Of a stretch of 64,000 nucleotides of DNA, positions 60,711 through 64,000 are shown piece by piece; the stretch's first letter is position 1, and each line of letters opens with the position of its first letter. The stretch covers positions 1 through 64,000 of the forward strand of contig DASVCW010000001.1 of the NCBI GenBank assembly GCA_036381435.1. The letters run 5' to 3'. Position numbers and translations under genes: made by a program. This DNA is from Fodinibius sp036381435. Its GTDB lineage: Bacteria; Bacteroidota; Rhodothermia; Balneolales; Balneolaceae. The notes below the pieces were generated by a model, which saw nothing but the letters and a program-made list of their open reading frames with translations, did no database searches and was not told where the DNA came from.

Positions 60711-60896
60711 AGTTTTTGCGTGATTTTCAATTTAAAAGTATAAGTAGTTAACAATCTGTAAATCGTTGGCATTCAAATCAATTAAAATAATATAATGCTT
60801 TTGCCGCAAAGACAAATTATTGCCGGGAGATACAATTTGGGTTATTTTCATCAGTTAGTTATTCTCAGATAAAACATTCTCCTAAATTTTCAATTT

Positions 60897-61919
60897 ATGA
60901 TCTGGCAAGATGCTGTTTACCTCTGGTTTTTGTTAATCATTCCGCTTTTGGTAGCTGCCAACTGGTGGTATAACAAACGGCTTGATGAAAAGCGTAAAAG
61001 GTTTTTTGGCTCAGAACTCTTTCAAAAATTGCGCAGGGGATTTTGGCCATTCGGGAAGAAAATCAGGTCCATTAGCCTTTATATTGGCCTGGCGCTGCTT
61101 ATTATTGCGGCTTCGGGACCTAAAATTGGTACTGAAGTTCGGGAGGTTAAACGCCAGGGCGTTGACCTTTTAATCGCACTGGATCTTTCGGCCAGTATGA
61201 ATGCCGAAGATGTAAAACCAAGTCGTTTAGAGAAGGCCAAGTATGAAATAAACCGTCTTATTGACCGGCTTAATGGAGATCGTGTAGGTCTTATTGTTTT
61301 TACAGGTGAAGCTTACCTTCAATCTCCGATGACACTCGATTACTCTGCCCTGCGCCTGTTTTTGAATATTGCTGAAACCAACCAAATGCCATCTTCCACC
61401 ACTAATTTCAGTGCGGCGATGGAGGCGGCGGCCGAAGCTTTTCAAACGGCTGAAGGAGATAAAAATTCAGCTGCAAAGGTAATGTTGATCGTTTCAGACG
61501 GTGAAAATCAAGGGGGTTCTTATGATGAAGCTCTTCAGCAGCTCTTGGAACAAAATGTTACGGTTTATACTCTGGGAATTGGCACGGAAGCGGGCACAAC
61601 AATTCCCGTCTATGATCCCTCAGGATCCCTTATGGGATACAAGCGGAATAACCAGGGACAAGTAGTGACTACCAAACTGCAGCCGGAGGTACTTCGCTCA
61701 ATTGCTAAAAAAGGGGGAGGCGAATACTATGAAATCCGTAACGGGAGTTCAGGAATCGATGCGTTTTTAGGTCGTCTTGATGAGCTTCAACAAGGTGAAT
61801 TCGCGAGCCAAAAATATACCGGTTTCGAGAACCAATACCAGTGGCTGGCGGGAATAGGGCTGGTATTTTTACTTTTGGGAATGGTCTTTCCAAATATGCG
61901 AAAGGGGAAGGATCTGTAA
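60897..61919 (+). CDS. BatB-like VWA-domain membrane protein
   Basis: A 340-aa protein with N-terminal helices (about 8-24 and 58-74), a VWA domain with complete MIDAS (DLSAS 96-100, Thr later in SSTTNFSAA, and SDGENQGG), and a C-terminal helix (about 315-332). This is the BatA/BatB layout of the Bacteroidota Bat locus, where it usually neighbours moxR and other bat genes. Here it lies by itself, with a DUF4175-type gene 1 kb away on the other strand. Confidence 0.88.
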   Translation: MIWQDAVYLWFLLIIPLLVAANWWYNKRLDEKRKRFFGSELFQKLRRGFWPFGKKIRSISLYIGLALLIIAASGPKIGTEVREVKRQGVDLLIALDLSASMNAEDVKPSRLEKAKYEINRLIDRLNGDRVGLIVFTGEAYLQSPMTLDYSALRLFLNIAETNQMPSSTTNFSAAMEAAAEAFQTAEGDKNSAAKVMLIVSDGENQGGSYDEALQQLLEQNVTVYTLGIGTEAGTTIPVYDPSGSLMGYKRNNQGQVVTTKLQPEVLRSIAKKGGGEYYEIRNGSSGIDAFLGRLDELQQGEFASQKYTGFENQYQWLAGIGLVFLLLGMVFPNMRKGKDL

Positions 61920-61930
61920 TTGATTATAGA

Positions 61931-61990
61931 AGGGGGACCTCCCCCAACCCCTCCCTCTCCGCAAAAAGCAGCGGACAAGGAGGGACTTTT
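61931..61990. repeat. GGGGGACCTCCCCC and CCCTCC hairpins
   Basis: GGGGGACCTCCCCC (about 61932-61945) is followed by CCCTCCCTCTCCGC facing GCGGACAAGGAGGG (about 61949-61984). This GC-rich palindromic pair lies between the VWA and HAD genes and has no ORF of its own. Confidence 0.5.
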
Positions 61991-62108
61991 AAAGTCTACT
62001 CAGATTTGCCTCCTTCCTGGTGCATTTTTTTTGTTCATATACATCGGGAAGAAGGAACCAGAGGATAGTTTCATGGAACTGAATTATTAAATTAGGATTT
62101 TCAAAAAT

Positions 62109-62864
62109 ATGATTAAACTCTTCATAACCGATCTCGACGGATGTCTCACTGCACCTTTTGAAAAGCCGGATTGGGAATTATTATCCCGGATTCGGCGGCT
62201 GATTGAGCAGAGTGAAAGTGATTTTAGCATACCATCATTATCCATTTGCTCGGGACGCCCCTTGCCTTATGTTGAGGCGGTTGCCCAATGGTTAGGAATT
62301 AATCATCCTGTTGTTTTTGAAAGCGGAGGAATTTATGAACTTGCTACAAACAAGGTACAGATTTCATCCGCTTTTGATGAAGAAGCAGAACAGCAGGTCG
62401 AAAAGCTTAAGGACTGGCTACAGCAAAATATCATCAACAAGTACCCGGATATGATTTTGGAGTTTACCAAACGGATGGATGCAGGTCTGATCCACCTCGA
62501 AAAAGGAACGATTGATGAAGTTCTTCCGGTCGTTTCTGAGTATGTTAGTAAAAATTACGAGCGCTTTGAAGTTCACAGAACCGACGTTTCGATTAACATC
62601 ATCCCCAGCGAAAACAACAAGGAAAGCGGCATTAAAAAATTATGCGAAATGCTTAATATAGAGCCGGATGAAGTGGCTTATATCGGAGACAGCAGTGGAG
62701 ATATTCCCGGACTCAAAATCGTAGGCTATCCTTTTGCGCCGCTTAACGCTTCAGAAGATGTTAAGAAACACGCGGAGGTGCTGAAAGCCGAAGTTACGGA
62801 TGCTGTTTTGATGGCGTATCATCAGCTTATTGAAGCAAATAGAAAAGAAGTAGAAGTGAATTAG
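62109..62864 (+). CDS. HAD-IIB-family sugar/glycolate phosphatase
   Basis: A 251-aa haloacid-dehalogenase phosphatase with a C2B-type cap. Motif I is DLDGCLT (Asp8, Asp10), motif II is CSGRP (47-51), motif III Lys lies near ENNKESG, and motif IV is IGDSSGDI. The family includes phosphoglycolate, mannosyl-3-phosphoglycerate and sugar phosphatases; the substrate is not evident. Its 3' end overlaps the DUF4175 gene on the opposite strand by 4 bp. Confidence 0.85.
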   Translation: MIKLFITDLDGCLTAPFEKPDWELLSRIRRLIEQSESDFSIPSLSICSGRPLPYVEAVAQWLGINHPVVFESGGIYELATNKVQISSAFDEEAEQQVEKLKDWLQQNIINKYPDMILEFTKRMDAGLIHLEKGTIDEVLPVVSEYVSKNYERFEVHRTDVSINIIPSENNKESGIKKLCEMLNIEPDEVAYIGDSSGDIPGLKIVGYPFAPLNASEDVKKHAEVLKAEVTDAVLMAYHQLIEANRKEVEVN

Positions 62865-64000
62865 TTGTCATCCTCAGTTTGCTCCATCTGCTGTTCGAGC
62901 AATTTAAAATATTGCTCAATAAGCCGCTGGTAATCTTCTTTAAATTTTGTACGGCTGGGATTGTTTAACATTTCCCGAAGTTGTTGTTGAAGTTCTTCAA
63001 GGGTGATGTCAGGCGGATTTGATCTTGGACTGTTTTCTGCTGCAGTAGCTTCTCGTTCTTTCTTCTTACCGCGCTCCTGAATCGCTTCTTCGGCAGACAG
63101 CATTCGCGACAAAATATTTTGCTGGCGCTGCATTAACGGGCGATTCAACTGTCCACCGCGGAGGTCATTAATAGCATCTTCCATTTGTTCCGACATTCGT
63201 TCCAGCTCGCTCAGTACTCGGTCACCCGAATCAAACACCCCTTGTTGCTGCAGTTCTTCCAGTTGTTTTCGAATTAAATTCTGCTGCTCTGACAATTGCT
63301 CAAGCCGCTCTAGCTGATTTTGGCTTAACCGGTTCCCCTGAATATCGTTAATCATCTGTTGAATTTGTTGGTTGAGCTTTTGCTGCTGTCCCGTCATTTT
63401 TTGTAGCTGCTCAATAAACTGCTGCGTGCTCATAGCTCCGCCGCCTCCGCCGGGAGGTTGGTTTTGCAGTTGATTAAGCAGTGATGCGACCATACTTGCC
63501 AGCTCATTAACACCGCCTAAAGAATGTTGCATGGCGAACATGGAATTTGCTTTATCACGTTCTGCCAGCAACTCAACCGATTGTTTAAGCTGATTTTCAA
63601 CTTCTATCTTCTTCTTATTGATCTGATTCGAAAAGGAGGGGAGCTCAGATGAAAGCTGAAAAAGAGAATCGGCGAGCATGGAAAATTGCTGAGAAATATT
63701 TTGTTCTTTGCGCGCTTGCTCCACAAAAGCTTTAGAACGATAGGGCAGGCTTTCGGTCTCTTTAGCAAGTTCTTCCTGGTTTTGGGAAAGATTAATCAGT
63801 GAGTACAGAATATACTTAAGTCCGCTCATATTAACTTGCCGTTGCTGTTGATTAAGCTGCTTTTTCGCACTTCTGATTTGTTGTGCCATCTGCCGCATCT
63901 GTTGCTGAATCTGCTGCTGTTGCCGCTGAACCTGCGGATTCTTTTCTCCTGCCGCTTCACTTTTCTGCTTTTTGAGCCGCTCAATATTTTCCTGCAAATC
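62861..64000 (-). CDS. DUF4175-like coiled-coil protein (C-terminal part; truncated by the window edge)
   Basis: The visible 379 residues are very rich in Gln, Glu, Arg and Leu, with long amphipathic helices (repeats of QQQIQQQMRQMAQQI and QNQLERLEQLSEQQNL type), and a glycine break PPGGGGG near 183. This is the C-terminal half of Bacteroidota DUF4175 proteins, whose N-terminus has membrane helices. The frame runs off the end of the window, so the TTG at 63997 is not the real start. It ends 4 bp inside the HAD gene. Confidence 0.75.
   Translation of the reverse strand, partial: DLQENIERLKKQKSEAAGEKNPQVQRQQQQIQQQMRQMAQQIRSAKKQLNQQQRQVNMSGLKYILYSLINLSQNQEELAKETESLPYRSKAFVEQARKEQNISQQFSMLADSLFQLSSELPSFSNQINKKKIEVENQLKQSVELLAERDKANSMFAMQHSLGGVNELASMVASLLNQLQNQPPGGGGGAMSTQQFIEQLQKMTGQQQKLNQQIQQMINDIQGNRLSQNQLERLEQLSEQQNLIRKQLEELQQQGVFDSGDRVLSELERMSEQMEDAINDLRGGQLNRPLMQRQQNILSRMLSAEEAIQERGKKKEREATAAENSPRSNPPDITLEELQQQLREMLNNPSRTKFKEDYQRLIEQYFKLLEQQMEQTEDDN

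Noticed and set aside
1..64000. CRISPR array, prophage, restriction or toxin-antitoxin defence island
   Set aside because: The many repeats are palindromic and irregularly spaced, without direct repeat-spacer periodicity, and no cas, integrase, phage or restriction gene is present.

Overview
The window reads as a chromosomal stretch from a member of the Bacteroidota/FCB group, most like the Balneolota-Rhodothermia lineage. The reasons are families typical of that group (DUF4199, DUF3078, DUF2851, OmpP1/FadL, BatA-type VWA proteins, DUF4175, lamin-tail plus FlgD-like C-terminal domain, alpha2-type GlyRS), TAnnTTTG-type -7 boxes before accA and glyS, frequent TTG/GTG starts, and intergenic spacers packed with short palindromic repeats. 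The placement is inferred from gene content, not from a phylogeny.

Layout. 1-313: end of an rRNA operon (23S 3' end, processing stem, 5S, terminator). 629-8790: tgt, a GT2 glycosyltransferase, accA with a coupled thioesterase, four small membrane or accessory genes, cdsA and a dipeptide epimerase. 8895-22736: DoxX-like and SDR39U1 genes, a large FG-GAP lipoprotein, a BatA-type protein with a partner membrane protein, hflX, a CBS protein convergent with an orphan ATP-grasp gene, and a 994-aa TPR protein. 22986-32424: aroA, hsp20-dnaK behind a sigma-54-type promoter, nadC-nadA, tsaD, a 27-aa membrane micro-ORF, rnhA and pyrF. 32572-41807: a FadL/SGNH-esterase pair, a methyltransferase, hppA, and the translation/PRPP cluster tRNA-Gln-prs-rplY-pth. 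41859-53514: DUF2851/YtxH, a PyrR-like PRTase, DUF3078, ALDH7-type dehydrogenase, a SpoU methyltransferase, a BaiN-type flavoprotein, murI and a 1118-aa lamin-tail surface protein. 53719-64000: asd, glyS, an exonuclease, an sdpR-sdpI pair in which sdpI carries an in-frame amber codon, an SDR enzyme, a Cu/Zn SOD lipoprotein, a BatB-like VWA protein, a HAD phosphatase and a partial DUF4175 protein.

Most genes are housekeeping (tRNA modification, lipid, NAD, cell-wall and amino-acid synthesis, chaperones). I see no prophage, transposase, CRISPR array, restriction system or canonical defence island. The unusual material is mainly between genes: at least a dozen families of palindromic repeats, often nested and shared between distant loci, fill most spacers longer than about 60 bp. 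The strongest single observations are a conserved-Trp-to-stop change in sdpI, the sigma-54-type promoter before hsp20-dnaK, a 431-bp compound palindrome whose 21-nt ends pair fully as RNA through two G-U pairs, a terminator-like hairpin that swallows the apparent prs start just after tRNA-Gln, and a well-supported 27-residue membrane protein gene.
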